Source: Hydractinia symbiolongicarpus (lineage: Eukaryota > Cnidaria > Hydrozoa > Anthoathecata > Hydractiniidae). From it: a DNA stretch of 64,000 nt. Numbering within the stretch: the stretch's first letter is position 1; each line of letters begins with the position of its first letter. Position numbers and translations under genes: made by a program. The stretch lies in contig NC_079882.1 of assembly GCF_029227915.1 (NCBI RefSeq), positions 25,487,001-25,551,000 of the forward strand, read 5' to 3'. Below, piece by piece: positions 11,301 to 23,453 of the stretch. The notes below the pieces were generated by a model. The model saw nothing but the letters and a program-made list of their open reading frames with translations. It was not told the DNA's origin and ran no database searches.

Positions 11301-14300
11301 CGCACTTGTCTCAAGGAATGGCCTGCATAATAAGCAACAATAGGACAGCGCAACCCAAAGTGCAAGTTAAATACTATTGTTTTTTATAAAAGGTGGTGAA
11401 ATTGTACTATTGTACGCTACCTATAGAGCTGCCATAAAAAATACGTCATGTTAACATGCCAAAGTCCTTGAAAGTCCCAAAATTGACAGTCAGTTGGTCA
11501 CCTGGCTCTACTTAGATTTTCCAATCAGCATAAAAGTCATAACCATGATAACCAAAGTATTCTGCATTATGCATTAAAATTTCTGTCCGAATTACAGAAC
11601 ATAACAAAAATATGGTTGCGCATAACCTATTCATTTCAATTATTTTAAAGCTTACTTCTGTGAAAAAGCCACTCAAGCTCATTTAATCATTATAATCTTT
11701 ACTGGTTTCTGAGATATGCATTACTGCTTAACTGTAAGTTTACATGAGCATGATAGTTATCACCTTTTCATGAGCTTTTAGAAGCGCCAGACCTTTCATT
11801 TTCATTGTTACATGAGTTCTTTTTTTTCTTTCATACAAACTTAGCATATGTAAACTTTGTGAAACTTGTTGTATTTAATTATTATGGTATCAAGGCAAGT
11901 GAATGTGAGCCATGCAAGTAAAATTGGGAAGATAACACATGTGGGCTGTTGAATGTTGCAGGCCATCTTATCTCATCCTTTTTCAACACCCCACTCCCCT
12001 CCCATAAAGAATAATTTAAGTTTTATAATACTAAAGCAGATAATCACAATGTGCTTGGTAGATCTCTCTAACTGCATTTAATAATATCAAGTAATAGTGT
12101 AATTGATACACCACATGCCATATCTGCCTGAAAATAGTACAACCTTTTTTTCAAATTTTGCATACAGTTCTTACATACGATAAAGGGGAAATTGCATACA
12201 ATTCTACCTTAATGATAAGAGGAGGGTTTTTTTTAACTCCAACACTTCTTTGTAAAAATAGACTAACCAATGTCCATGTATTTATTAACTTGTCTCACTA
12301 GACAAGTCAATGCAGAGTCATAAGATTTTGATAATGACACAGGCAGATAAGCAGGGAAATACTACTAGCAGGGATTAGCCAAAATAAACACCATATGGAT
12401 TCATGGAATCAAAGGTGTCTCTTCTTTATCCAAAATCTGAGGCTGAGATCAGAAGAGCGTATGTCATTCTACAAGAAAGCTAAATATGTTACTGCAGTCA
12501 CAGTCTTGGTCATGAATATTTGCACCCGCGTGCAGTGGTACAATAATACAGGCGTGTGATCAGTATCGCACACCTAGCTTATGATTTTGCCATGCAATTA
12601 TTACATTCAGGAGAGCGGCAGCGCAGAGTTTTTGAAGCATTGTTTTTTACTTTTTATTTGCTTCTTTTTCGTTTGTTGACTTATTTATTTCAGCAACAAA
12701 ATGTTTACAAACCATGTTCACAACAAGCTGCCATATTGAATGAATCATGTGAAAAATGAATAACCAACTTTGATCCAGACCCCAAACAACCAAGTAGTAA
12801 ATGCAGGCTTCTCATTTTGAGGTACACGATCACGTTCCTACGCCCTATCGTGTACCTAAATTACGTGAGGTACGGGAAGAACCGCGTACCTCCGTTAACA
12901 GATTACTTTTAGATCTAAGAATTATTGAATAATCCTGGTCCTTTTAATCCATAAGCGAGTCTATTCATAGCCAACCTCCCCATCCTAGCTAATTCACCGA
13001 CTCCTGACTTAGTTAAAAGAACTACGTAGACATAAATCTCTTTTGCCTTGCCCCTTCGTTGTTGGTAACCAGGTCTTACTATGAAATCCAGCCATGCAGT
13101 TCTTAACTAATGCGGAGGTGAACGCCGACGGAGCACGGATGAAGCAAGTCTGCAAATATGCACTTACAGGCGGAATAAACATTTTATCATGTATTTAATG
13201 GATGCAAGTGTTATTTAAACAATTTTAAAAACGAAACCCACATGCTGTTGTCTCTATAAATATACAAAGTTTTGGTATATATTTTTAACGAACTTAAAGA
13301 TTATTTATACATCGCTGTGTGTTTCATAACTATTACTACTCTCGTTACTCTCTTCATTGTCGCTGTTGCGTGTATCGTGATCCATACCTGTTACTAGAAC
13401 AGGTGTCTCCATGCTGACAAACCTCTTCTGCATGTATGAATCGACTACGCTGTTCAAAATTTCTTCTTTCTCTCCATCACTCCACAGGGAGTTATTCCCA
13501 GCAATTAACAATGACAATAAATTTATTAATTCAACTCACGAAAAAAAAAAAAGAAAGTAAACATAAAATAAACATGTCACTAACCTAAATTTATTCAAGC
13601 AGCAGAAAAATTGCGGAGCCTTTCGATTCGTAATAATGATTGACAAGAATGTATATCGTATTATAACGAAGTCCAGAAGTTCTCTCTCCCACACGACACA
13701 GCAGGCAAAAAGTAAGCCCTGCCCTCGGTTTTGTGAGAAGAAATGTTCTGCGAAGACTCTCAATTAAGTTTCCTGTACAGTTCTGCTTTGCATTAAACTG
13801 TGCCTGTGACAAGCATTTTTGAAGCATGTCACCGGCGACTTCTGAGATATTCAACTTAATAATGCCCTGACCTTCAGTTCGTAAATAGCATTTCCATTTG
13901 TCATCGTCTTAAGGAGATCAATACAAGGGTAATGAAGAAATTTTTTGCCAGCTGAAAAACAAAAAAAATATTGTCGACGCAATGCCAACGCAAAACATTT
14001 GAAATGTATATCACGTCAGCAATTTTAATGAAGGTGGGTATTTAATAGAAATACATTTTAACGCGGAAGAACAATTATGTATTGGGTAAAGTTTGGGTAA
14101 GGGATTACTCTAGAATAGCTCAGTTCTGCTTGGCGTGTGTACGAAGTAGAACAAGGCGTGTGATAAAGAGCACGCCCGAATTTCACATTGTGTGTGTGGA
14201 GGCGTGCGCGTGCGATCGCACGCAATTCATGACCAAGACTGTCACTGCAGTTAACATGAGCTGAATATTCATTTATTTCCATTAACTTCTTGTGGATATT

Positions 14301-17300
14301 GTAAAATGACTTTTGCTAATGGCTAAGATTAAGTGTAATAGCTTTCCTTTTGGTTTTTTAATTTTTAGGTTTTGTGTCCCATCAATTTCCTGAAACATCA
14401 GATATTTCACCATAATTGTCCTTCAATCCATTTTTATTTTCAAAACTTTTTTTTTAGATTTATCTAATGCACAGTCAAGTTTCGCAACAACACTTGAAAA
14501 TTTCAAACTTCGTTACATTGGCGAAATAGAGGTGCAAGACGAACTTGAATATGGTTGGTTCACTATGTTTGTTTTTCGTTACAGTCTGAAACCAATGTAG
14601 AAAGGTTTTCCAAAAAGTCCAACAACAATCCAGACTTTTTTATTGAGGCAGACAAAAAGTGGATTTTGGCAACGATGCACAAAATTAGGTCTCCAACACA
14701 AATTTTCAAAATTATGGTCACCTTTTTTTTCTTGGAAACCATTTGTACTGCAATCTTGTTGATAATTTTTTAGTCATTTTTGAAAATGACCAAACAGCAA
14801 CACATGACAAACACCAGCTGGATGGTTCAACAGTTCTACATGTAGATGTTTGACTCACTGAGGAATGCCTTAATCACAGTTTCTGCGATGTGATTTCATT
14901 ATAGAACAATTAATGTGTGACCCACCAGCATGGTTTAAGATTGCAGATCTAACAAAAAAACCTAAGATCCTAAGTCATATAGGTCTGTTTGTAAACATTG
15001 ACTAGTGAATTTTGACAAGTTCAAAGTATGTGGGTATGAAAAGGCTGTTAATGATTGCTTATGGATTTATAATATTTGAAATTAGGCATTTATTTAAATC
15101 ATCTTCTAAACAGGATTGCTTTGTATTGGAGCAATGAAAAACTTTTAATCTGTTACATTATTTTAAGTCAACAAAATGTTTCATTGAGTGCTGTTTGTGT
15201 AAAAACTTATCTCTATAATAATAGCCGTCGTCTGTCTGTCTCTGCGAGGACCCCCGCTGAGTAAGAAAATGATGTTACGGAAACACGAATATCAAATGCG
15301 ATATATTTTTATTCCCTTTGTTGCGACGGGTAAATATAATGGACGGGCGAACCCGTGGATTTTTCCACGGGCAACGACTAGTCCATTTATATTATTTATG
15401 TGTTATGCGTTATAAAAACCTTTATTGTTTAACTTTGTAGAGGATTCATTTCCATGTTTTTCACAAATTATTAAAAAAGTTGAGGAAGAAAGAGACCGTA
15501 TGGTGAGTTTGTTTTCTTTTGGCAAGGTTTATGCCATTTTAATAGTCATAGACTACAACTGAATATTTTCTGTGATATATGTAAGCTAAGTGCTGTACTA
15601 TAAGAGGTTTAGAGAGGGTCTGCAATATTTAACCTGACATTCATAGGAAACTTGAAAAATTGGATGCCTAATCTTGGGCATAATTATGTAGGGTTAATGC
15701 CATGCCAAAATCATTTAGTCAGCAAAAATAGTACTACTTAGCCCACCTTTATTTGGATATATTAAAGCAGTTTGGCCAGCCATTATGCATACAGACAGAC
15801 AAGAAAAAGGCAATGAATTCAGGAAATATTTATTGCATAATATCATGTATATATATCTAAAAATGTTTAATTGTTGTTGCTGTTTTTTTGTGGTTGTTGT
15901 TTTTTGTTTTTCAGATCTACGTTTCATTCAACACATTCTTCAAAAACTTGTTTATATTTTTTGTAATAAAGTAATTAACTATTTTTAAAAATGTTGTATT
16001 TAATTAATGTGATCAATTAATTAGTGCTGACAGATGCTATGATAAAACAGTATATAATACTTTGTTGTTTATATTTGTTGATGTTTAATGTCACTATAAA
16101 ATACATTTATAGCTTGATCATGCTAACATTCAACTTATCGAACCTTTGGAAAGATTTCGCAAGGAGCAAATTGGGCGTGCAAAGGTTAGTATTTAAAAAG
16201 TTTATTTACAAGTAGAAATATATCGTCAAAACGTTTTTCTCATGTCACTTGATATATAATTGTAATTAACATTTTAGGAAGAGAAAAAGAAGTTTGACAA
16301 AGAAACAGAAAGGATATGTGCATTATATGAAGCTCACCTGAAAATTTCACCCAAGAAAAAAGATACAGCTTTACAAGAGGTTTTACCTTTGCATTCTTTG
16401 AAGATTGATATCATGATATTGGCTTCCAATGTCCACCAATATTTTGATGTGCTGTCTTCTTATGTTTTGTGGATGCATTTTTTAGGCTGATGCTCAACTG
16501 GAACACGAACTACGTAATTTTCGAGAAATGTCCCTAGGTTATGTTTCAAGACTGCAAGAAGTTAATGAAAAAAAGAAGTTTGAATTTGTTGAAATAGTAT
16601 GTAAAGCATTTACAAATGACTTTTTAATCACAATTTTTTTTAAGTTTTAATATATGTCCTAATCATATCTTTTTTTCAGATGTTAGCGTTTATGTATGGC
16701 CAATCCACGTTTTTTCATAATGGTAAATTTCTTTTATTTTTTACTTATTAACTTAATCATGGTTTCTTTCCGTAGCTCTTCATTTTTATCATTTTTATAT
16801 CAGGTCATGATACATTCAATGATTATCGTGGTTATTTGACAGACCTACAATACAAACTGCAAACAGTATGTTGAATAATTTTTTATTCCATTAAATATTG
16901 GAGTAAAGTTATAAGATTTCTAGACAAGACATAGAGTTAATGTAATTGCAGTAAGAATACAGTTCCATTTTGAATTTTTTAGACAAGAGATAGATTTGAT
17001 GTAACAAGACAAGAAGCTGAAGATCTCAAAAACAAAACTATTAAGGTAATATATAATAGAATATTTTATTACTCGAACATCAGACATATGTCTTAATTTT
17101 TTTCTTTAACTCGTTACAAATGGATTTTCCTTTTATCTTCAGTGCAATTTTTTTAATAGTGAATTTTTATTTACATATTTTTTTTATTTGCTGGTAATGG
17201 TGATTATCCTTTTGCCTTTTGTAGAAATTTAACAGTGGAGATCTGCACAAAGAAATGTATGCAAGACAGGGTTACTTATTAGTGCATGATAGAAGAAAAG

Positions 17301-20300
17301 GTGTGTACATTTATTTACATGTTTATTTTGTATGTATTGAGGAGAGTCTGCAGAAGTAAGTTCTCCATTTATTCAGCTGGTGTACTCGGCCCAACCTGGG
17401 TGAAACATTACTGCATGTACACAAAAGAAAACAAAATTCTGACCATGATACCTTACAATCAAACGCAAGGAAAACTAGTAAGTAGAATTGTGTTGGTCGT
17501 ACATTTTAGTAAACATGTCTGCTACCAGCAGAGAAATATGCAATATAATTTGCCTTATTGCTTATAGAATGCAAACACAGATACATTAGTTGTCAAGTCC
17601 TGTGTTAGGTAAATCTTTTCATTGTTACTATCGTTCATTGTGTACAGATTTCTATTCCTTTTTTAACTGTTTTTAATTTTGTTTTAATTTAGGAAACCAA
17701 CAGAATCATCTGAGAGAAGGTTTTTATTCGAGATCACAGGCCACGACAGGTCTGTCTCTTAACATCTAATACACCAACACTTTTAATACAACGCAAACAC
17801 ATTTCACTACCTAATGGTAGTTCTGCATAGTATATGTGAATATTTTTTTGTTGTAGAAGTCAAACTATTACTCTTCAATCCATTACTGAAGACGATAGAA
17901 AGCAGTGGCTTGAAGTTATGGAGGGCCGCGAACCAGTAAGCATTTTTTCTTTATTGTATTTAAGTAAGTGGTTTATTCATAGTAAAATTAACTCTTTTTA
18001 AATATTTACAGATATATATGGAATCCTCAGAACTTGTTTCCCAAAATGAGGGTAAGTGTTGATGTTACACACCTTTTTTTAATGATATTTAGACCAATGT
18101 GTTTTGATGTCTAAAACTTTGGGGCACTTGCTATGTCAGAAAATAAGTGCTTGTGATTTTTTTCTCTCAAAATTTAGCATGATAAAAAAAGGAAGTATTT
18201 TTTCTTCTTTAGGAGTAACTGCTATGAATGAGACAGGAATAGAATTTGTGCGTAAATGTTTGGAAGGCATTGAGAAACGAGGTATATTAACATCTAAGTA
18301 GCCTGTTTTACTAAACTTAAGTTATACTAAAAGTACTGTGTTAAACTCCAATTTATATTTAGGGCTAACAGACCAGGGTGTATACAGGATAGCTGGTGTA
18401 TCATCAAAATTTAATAAATTGCTGCAAGTTGGAATAGGTATGTTCATCTTCACCTGAATCCAACTCACATTGTTATTTTTCATGCAGTTTGTTTGTTTTG
18501 TTATGTATTTTCTAGATGCTAAACAGTTGGAAAAGTTAGATTTGTCTTCTGAGAATTCAATATGGGAAGTAAAAACAATTACAAGTGCTATGAAACAATA
18601 TTTTAGGTATACATTTTTATGACAGACATTTGCTTATGTAGACATCTGCCCAAGTTGTCATCTGCCCAAGTTGTCATCCTAATATCAAGCAGAATGAATT
18701 GATTGACATTGTTATGGTCATTTTTATGATTTGTCTAGGTTTTGCCAACATTCTAGAATGGCAGCCATTTTTGTATGATATATATTTTTTATAGGACATT
18801 GTCAGAACCAATTTACACCTTCAAACTTCATAATGATTTCGTACATGCCATAAGTATGATTTTTCAGTCTTTTAACATTGTTATAACATTTTACTTTTAT
18901 AATTTATTTCTATTCCTGTTGTATTTTTGTTCTCTAGAACTAGATACACATGCCAAGAAAGTAAGTCGTTTACAAGAACTTCTGAAGCAACTGCCAGCAA
19001 ATAATTATATGGTTTTGAACAGACTCATGTATCATTTGAAGATGTATGTAGAACTTATTATTTGGGTGTATTAAGTTTTTAAACTTTAGTTTCGCATTAT
19101 TGTTTGTGTGTGTATTTTTTTTTTACTTTTGGAAACATTTACATTATGCAAAATTTAAATTCAGGGTTGCAAGCAATTCCGACAAAAACTTAATGCAAGC
19201 CAGTAACCTAGCTGTTGTGCTTGGACCAACCCTTATGAGGCCAAAAGAAGAAACTATGGCAGCCATTATGAGTATTAAATTTCAAAGTATTGTAATTGAA
19301 ACGATGATACAAGAATATGACCAGGTAGATAATTATTAATTTTAGCATAACTTTGTGTATATACATAAAAATTGATAAAAAAATTTGATAATTTATCAAC
19401 TTTTTATAACGTGAAAGAGTGTAATAAAATAGTGAAGAGTTTTAACAGCAGAGTCATTTTTCTTTTTATTGTTGTATTTGATTACATCATTATGCTTACA
19501 GTTATTTAAAGAAGGACCTCCAGAATCAATGTTGGCTAAACCAGCGTCACCGAATATCCCACCAAGTCCTGGTGGTGACAGATCGTGTAAATATCGTGCA
19601 CCTGATCCACCATCAAGACCAGCTATCAGACCACGAAGTAAAATTGGTAATTATGCGTTGTATTTTGTGTCGGAACGAATTGTGATTGTACTTCGTGTGA
19701 TATAAAGAAAACCATCATCTGAGCCCCCTTTTTTAGACTCGGAATTATCACCTCGACCAGACACAATATCAATCAGCTCAAATGAATCTATATCGCCAAA
19801 TAATTCTATAAAGCGAGACAGTGGTAGACAAAACAGTAAAAATGGTGAGTGGTAATCATTTCTATAAATTATGTTTTACGATGTAAGGGAACAAAAGTGT
19901 GATGATCAAAATTTTGTAAAAGTTGTAATATTGATCTATTTTTCTGAAAGTATGAAGTTGCCTAATTTCATTTTGGTAAATTGGATGGATTACTGAAATG
20001 CATCAAATATTCTTTATAAGACGTACATAATGGATACAATTAAAATACATATGATTTGCTCTTCCTAGAGATTTGGTCAACTTTTAACAATATTTTCTGA
20101 GTGCTATGTAACTAGTTACGTATAATTATTATAGTGTTCTTTCTAAAAAGCAACGTGTATTTTAGCATGTAGCATGTGCATTATTTCTTTTAATTACACA
20201 TTTTTATGATTACACATAACAGCACATTTAAGTGTAAACAAGTAGTGTGTTATACTCTATCTTTAATTTTTATATTAAAAATGAGTATTAGAGAGTTTTA

Positions 20301-22786
20301 TATGTGTTGTTGTCTTAAGTGCATATGACGCACACGCACGTACACACACATGCACAAGTATATAGATTTGATAGTGCCACATATCACGGGCTGTCTAATT
20401 TCAGTCCTGCTTGCAAGTATAGCACCGTCGAAAATGGGATAGACCAATTATTTTTGTTCTTATAAGTGAAGAAATGAGGTAACCAACCAATTAGATTTCT
20501 CATTCAAAACATATACTGGATATTTCGTAGCCTTTTCTTCAGTAAATCTTGCTGCTTTCTCCAACAAAATATATCCACCTTCGTTACTGAAATACTTTGT
20601 GCAAGGATTGTTGCAAAGGAAACAATTCAACTGGATGGTGCATATAGATATATTTAAAACACGATATAACACTTGCTCACACATGGCACGATATAACACT
20701 TGTTCACACATGGCACGATATTGCACCACGCACACGCACAAACATGGAGACACAAATGAAAAGCAAAACATTCCATTGTAATCCTTTCAGGCTCGTATAC
20801 TAATCACAATCATTATAGTGAAGTTGATAAATATCCAAGATTTCGACCTCCAGGTACTGACTTTTACTAACCCTGTCCTCAGAATTCAAATATGTTGTCC
20901 TCAGAATTCAAATATGTCGACATTCAGGTAAAATGAAAACTTTTATCATGTACTTCATCTCTGTGACTTCAAGTCCTATTTATAGTACACTGTATTTTAG
21001 TTCCAACTGGACCGAAACCAAACATTGCTGGTGGCAGGTAACATTTCTTACCTTATTGATTTTAATCATTTTATTATTTGTTACCCTCGTACTAACACGA
21101 TAGAAATATTATATTAATTTCATTATATATATATATATTAATTTCATAATATGTATTCCTGTTATAGACTAAAGTTAACTATTACTAATAACTTTCCTGT
21201 TACTCTTAATGTGTTTACAGTAAAAGTGTGTCTACTAAAATAAGTATTTGCTTAAGGGTTGTGCTTCGTTAGAGAGGTCTGGTTTTAGATCATTTTGGGC
21301 TCCAAAGGCTGTGATTATTTTAAGGGTATATTTATTTGAAAGAGGTACAGCTAATGAAATAATCATTCTCACTTGAGAAGACACAATATTTTCATTCTTC
21401 TTGATCAGCAACTATTTGTTCTCTTTCCACTTGCAACAAATCACACACGACTTTTCAACTTCTGTACATCATCTCTAGTATAAAAAGATGGAAAAACGTA
21501 TTAGTTAGGCCTGAAGAATTTCTTAATAAATCATATGATGATTCTAATGATGATATAGACGATTTAAATGATGTGTTTGAATATGAAGAATTTAAGTATG
21601 ATAATAGGTTAGTATATAAAAATTTAATATATAATAAAGAGCTAATTAGCTAATTTTGAACTGTTTAAACATATTGTATTAGTTTTTCTTTCGTATTTGT
21701 AACTTGTGGTGTGTTTTATTAGATATGCAGAAACCGTAGCACCTTTTACAAGTCCATTCGGTACCAACACTGAAGAGAACAGGTAAGATTTTTAAGAAAA
21801 CAGAAGATGATGGTTGTTTTCTGAAAAAAAAGTAAGTCGGGATTTATGAGGATTCGTACGGGGAACCTTACTTAAGAAGGGAGAGCTTTGAAAGAAATTC
21901 TTTGTAAATTATTGGGTACTTTATCGTTAAAAACCCGCTGAGAAGTTTTATATCAGCCGTTTTCGTTCTTGATGCACTAAGAAAGAAAAAGCGAAAAAGT
22001 CTGCAAAAAAAGTAGAAAATTAGTTGGTCGGTAAGAAACTTGGCTCGCTGAAATGTTAAAATTTGATCACTCATTTTGAGGCTGAAAGTTGTTTTTGATT
22101 AAAGTGCCTACAAAAATTGTCCACCTTTTCGCCTTTGTTGACCTACTAAAGTCTTAAGTGGACCTAAAATGTATTTTTTTAACTGCAAAATTTAAACAAC
22201 CACGAAAAAAACACGAAAAAATTTTGTACGAATCCTCCTAACATCACTGCAACTTGGTAAAAGTGTATTTTCTAGTGTCAATGATACTAAGTCTCGACGA
22301 GAAAGCTATGCAATGGCCCTCGATTCTAGGATTACGTCTACAGATTTGGGTAGCGTACAAAACACGAAGCCTGTTCGTCCGAAGCCTTCAAATCGAAAAC
22401 CAAGGTTAAGTGACAATGGACCTCCAATTATTCCGAGAAGGAAGGAGTGGTATGGCCGCGTTAAATTGATATTTTTGTTTTTAATGGACAGTTTCTCTCG
22501 TTTTGTCTTACATGAGTATGTATTGTTTTGGTAGGAAAGCCAGGACGTTATACACTTGTGTTGCAGAAAATGATGCTGAATTATCATTTAATGCTGGAGC
22601 GATTATTACAAATGGTAATTTTGCTAAAACTAACACAATCAAGTGAGTTATTAACGTGTTAACTTATGTTATGTTATTTATTTATTTATTTTAGTTCGAA
22701 GTTCGACTGAAGAAGGCTGGCTGATTGGAATGTTGAATGGAAAAACTGGATTGATCCCTGAAAATTATTGTGAAAAGATAGAATGA
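8386..22786 (+). CDS. GRAF-family Rho GTPase-activating protein (BAR-PH-RhoGAP-SH3)
   Basis: Thirty exons give 2607 nt, exactly 868 codons plus stop: 8386-8539, 14458-14553, 15441-15502, 16113-16184, 16278-16379, 16486-16596, 16680-16722, 16804-16865, 16983-17045, 17225-17300, 17377-17477, 17568-17608, 17693-17749, 17857-17935, 18012-18051, 18213-18281, 18363-18437, 18516-18606, 18795-18853, 18938-19043, 19165-19324, 19502-19646, 19737-19844, 20791-20853, 21001-21037, 21479-21607, 21723-21782, 22276-22449, 22535-22614, 22695-22786. Residues ~1-250 are a BAR domain (MGLKPLEFSDCLLDSP start), ~262-373 PH (TWVKHYC), ~386-573 RhoGAP with arginine finger R418 in GVYRIAGV, then a Pro/Ser-rich linker, and ~811-868 SH3 ending GLIPENYCEKIE. 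The family (ARHGAP26/10/42, oligophrenin) curves membranes and inactivates RhoA/Cdc42. Vertebrate members are ~800-875 aa. The terminal SH3 excludes oligophrenin-1; which GRAF paralogue it matches I cannot say. Confidence 0.95.
8620..8990. repeat. degenerate tandem repeats in GRAF intron 1
   Basis: Intron 1 opens with imperfect ~90-100-bp units marked by recurring TAACTATTGACAAAGGA-like and GTGTCATAAGATGGGATG-like blocks. Two small perfect hairpins sit at the left end, CCTGTCCTTTAGACAGG and CCCGTCAAAAGACGGG (about 8668-8700). No coding potential is visible. Confidence 0.6.
9199..10747. mobile_element. non-autonomous DNA transposon with TA target duplication (Tc1/mariner or pogo type)
   Basis: A 1549-bp insertion in GRAF intron 1. 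The inverted terminal repeats start CAGTACAGTCCAGATGTAAG on both strands and extend about 36 bp with one difference, including the motif GCGTACGCRTACGC. TA flanks each end (9197-9198 and 10748-10749). The CAGT start plus TA duplication fits Tc1/mariner/pogo. No transposase is present. The interior is dominated by the ~60-bp tandem array at 10010-10440. Two direct repeats of a 40-bp block (about 9880-9925 and 10545-10585, containing CACATTGATAGAGTTGATAA) bracket the array. Confidence 0.75.
9940..10440. repeat. ~60-bp tandem repeat array inside the TA-flanked element
   Basis: About eight units of roughly 57-62 bp are built on GCGATCTAAAAAAACATTTC, TATCGCCGTTTTTCGTTTTT and AAACTTTTAAAAT. The short lysine/phenylalanine-rich frame across 10081-10290 is a by-product of the repeat and not a gene. 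Confidence 0.8.
12490..14255. repeat. candidate inverted-repeat-bounded element in GRAF intron 1
   Basis: An inverted pair of about 27 bp bounds this stretch: ACTGCAGTCACAGTCTTGGT followed by CATGAAT at about 12492, and its reverse complement at about 14223-14254. Each is followed inward by GC-rich, CGCACGC-bearing sequence unlike the surrounding AT-rich intron. Sequence just outside the right arm (AACATGAGCTGAATATTCAT) resembles 35409-35430 in the tyrosine-recombinase element, so this may be debris of a related family. Minus-strand reading frames at 13305-13517 and 13591-13854 are unrecognised. No target duplication was found. Confidence 0.35.
15210..15381 (+). mobile_element. short non-autonomous Helitron-like element
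   Basis: A 172-bp unit in GRAF intron 2 begins TCTCTATAATAATAGCCGTC directly after an A. It ends with the hairpin CCCGTGGATTTTTCCACGGG followed by CAACGACTAG directly before a T. A 5' TC start, 3' CTRR end (here CTAG), a stable hairpin about 10 bp before it and insertion between A and T without target duplication are the Helitron hallmarks. It encodes nothing. Only one copy is visible in this window, so the boundaries rest on those hallmarks alone. Confidence 0.6.
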
Positions 22787-23453
22787 TCCATTTTTTCTCT
22801 TTTTTTTTGGTTTTGATTAAATGTGATTCTAATATATTATATTAATCGATAAATATTTCTAAAAATCAATTCAATATTTTATCATGTCTCAACCATGCTT
22901 TTTTTTGATAAACTTTTATTTGTCAAATTTGTTGTTAGAAATAGAATAGTGTAAAGAGATTATTTTTGCTATGTATTTTGCTGCTCTGCTGTAGTCCTTT
23001 TTTTACTGATTTAACTGTTTTTTCACGTAGATCGTGTTGTCTTAGCGCAACAAGAGAAAATGCCTTAACCAATTGTCAACTACTCAGCTAATTTACCATT
23101 AGCAAAATACTATTTTTTTTTTAAAAAAACACCTTTTCGAAATAAAACCTTTTTACAGTTAATCTTCATTTTGTACCTATTTTATAGTATGTCAAATCAC
23201 TTGGTTTGTCACGTTGAGAAATTTTTAAAGTTTTACATGTACACTCATAAAATATATAATTTGATAGATACATTGTTCTGTCGCTACTATTTTGGAATCC
23301 TTTTATTCCCCTCCCCCGCATGTCTTTTTTAAGCTTTGTCTTCCTGTTGCAACATCAAGTTGGTTCAGTCTTTCTGTATTTAATCTGCAATCTCAAGTTT
23401 TAAAAGTGTTGAAGATAATTTTATTTTTTTCTAAATTTTTAGAAAAAATAAAA
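22787..23453. other. intergenic: GRAF 3' UTR and phosphatase 5' leader
   Basis: Holds the 3' untranslated part of the GRAF-like gene and the 5' leader of the next gene in the same orientation. A polypyrimidine tract and AG just before 23441 could be the acceptor of a 5' UTR intron. No other feature is visible. Confidence 0.5.

Noticed and set aside
13305-13930. Minus-strand frames and an exon-like piece (GKKFLHYPCIDLLKTM) in GRAF intron 1
   Set aside because: No domain recognised, stops between pieces, and it lies within a repeat-bounded stretch.
20460-20771. 103-codon minus-strand frame with repeated VLYRAMCEQ units
   Set aside because: Produced by a short tandem duplication (CACGATATAACACTTG) in a GRAF intron; no homology recalled.
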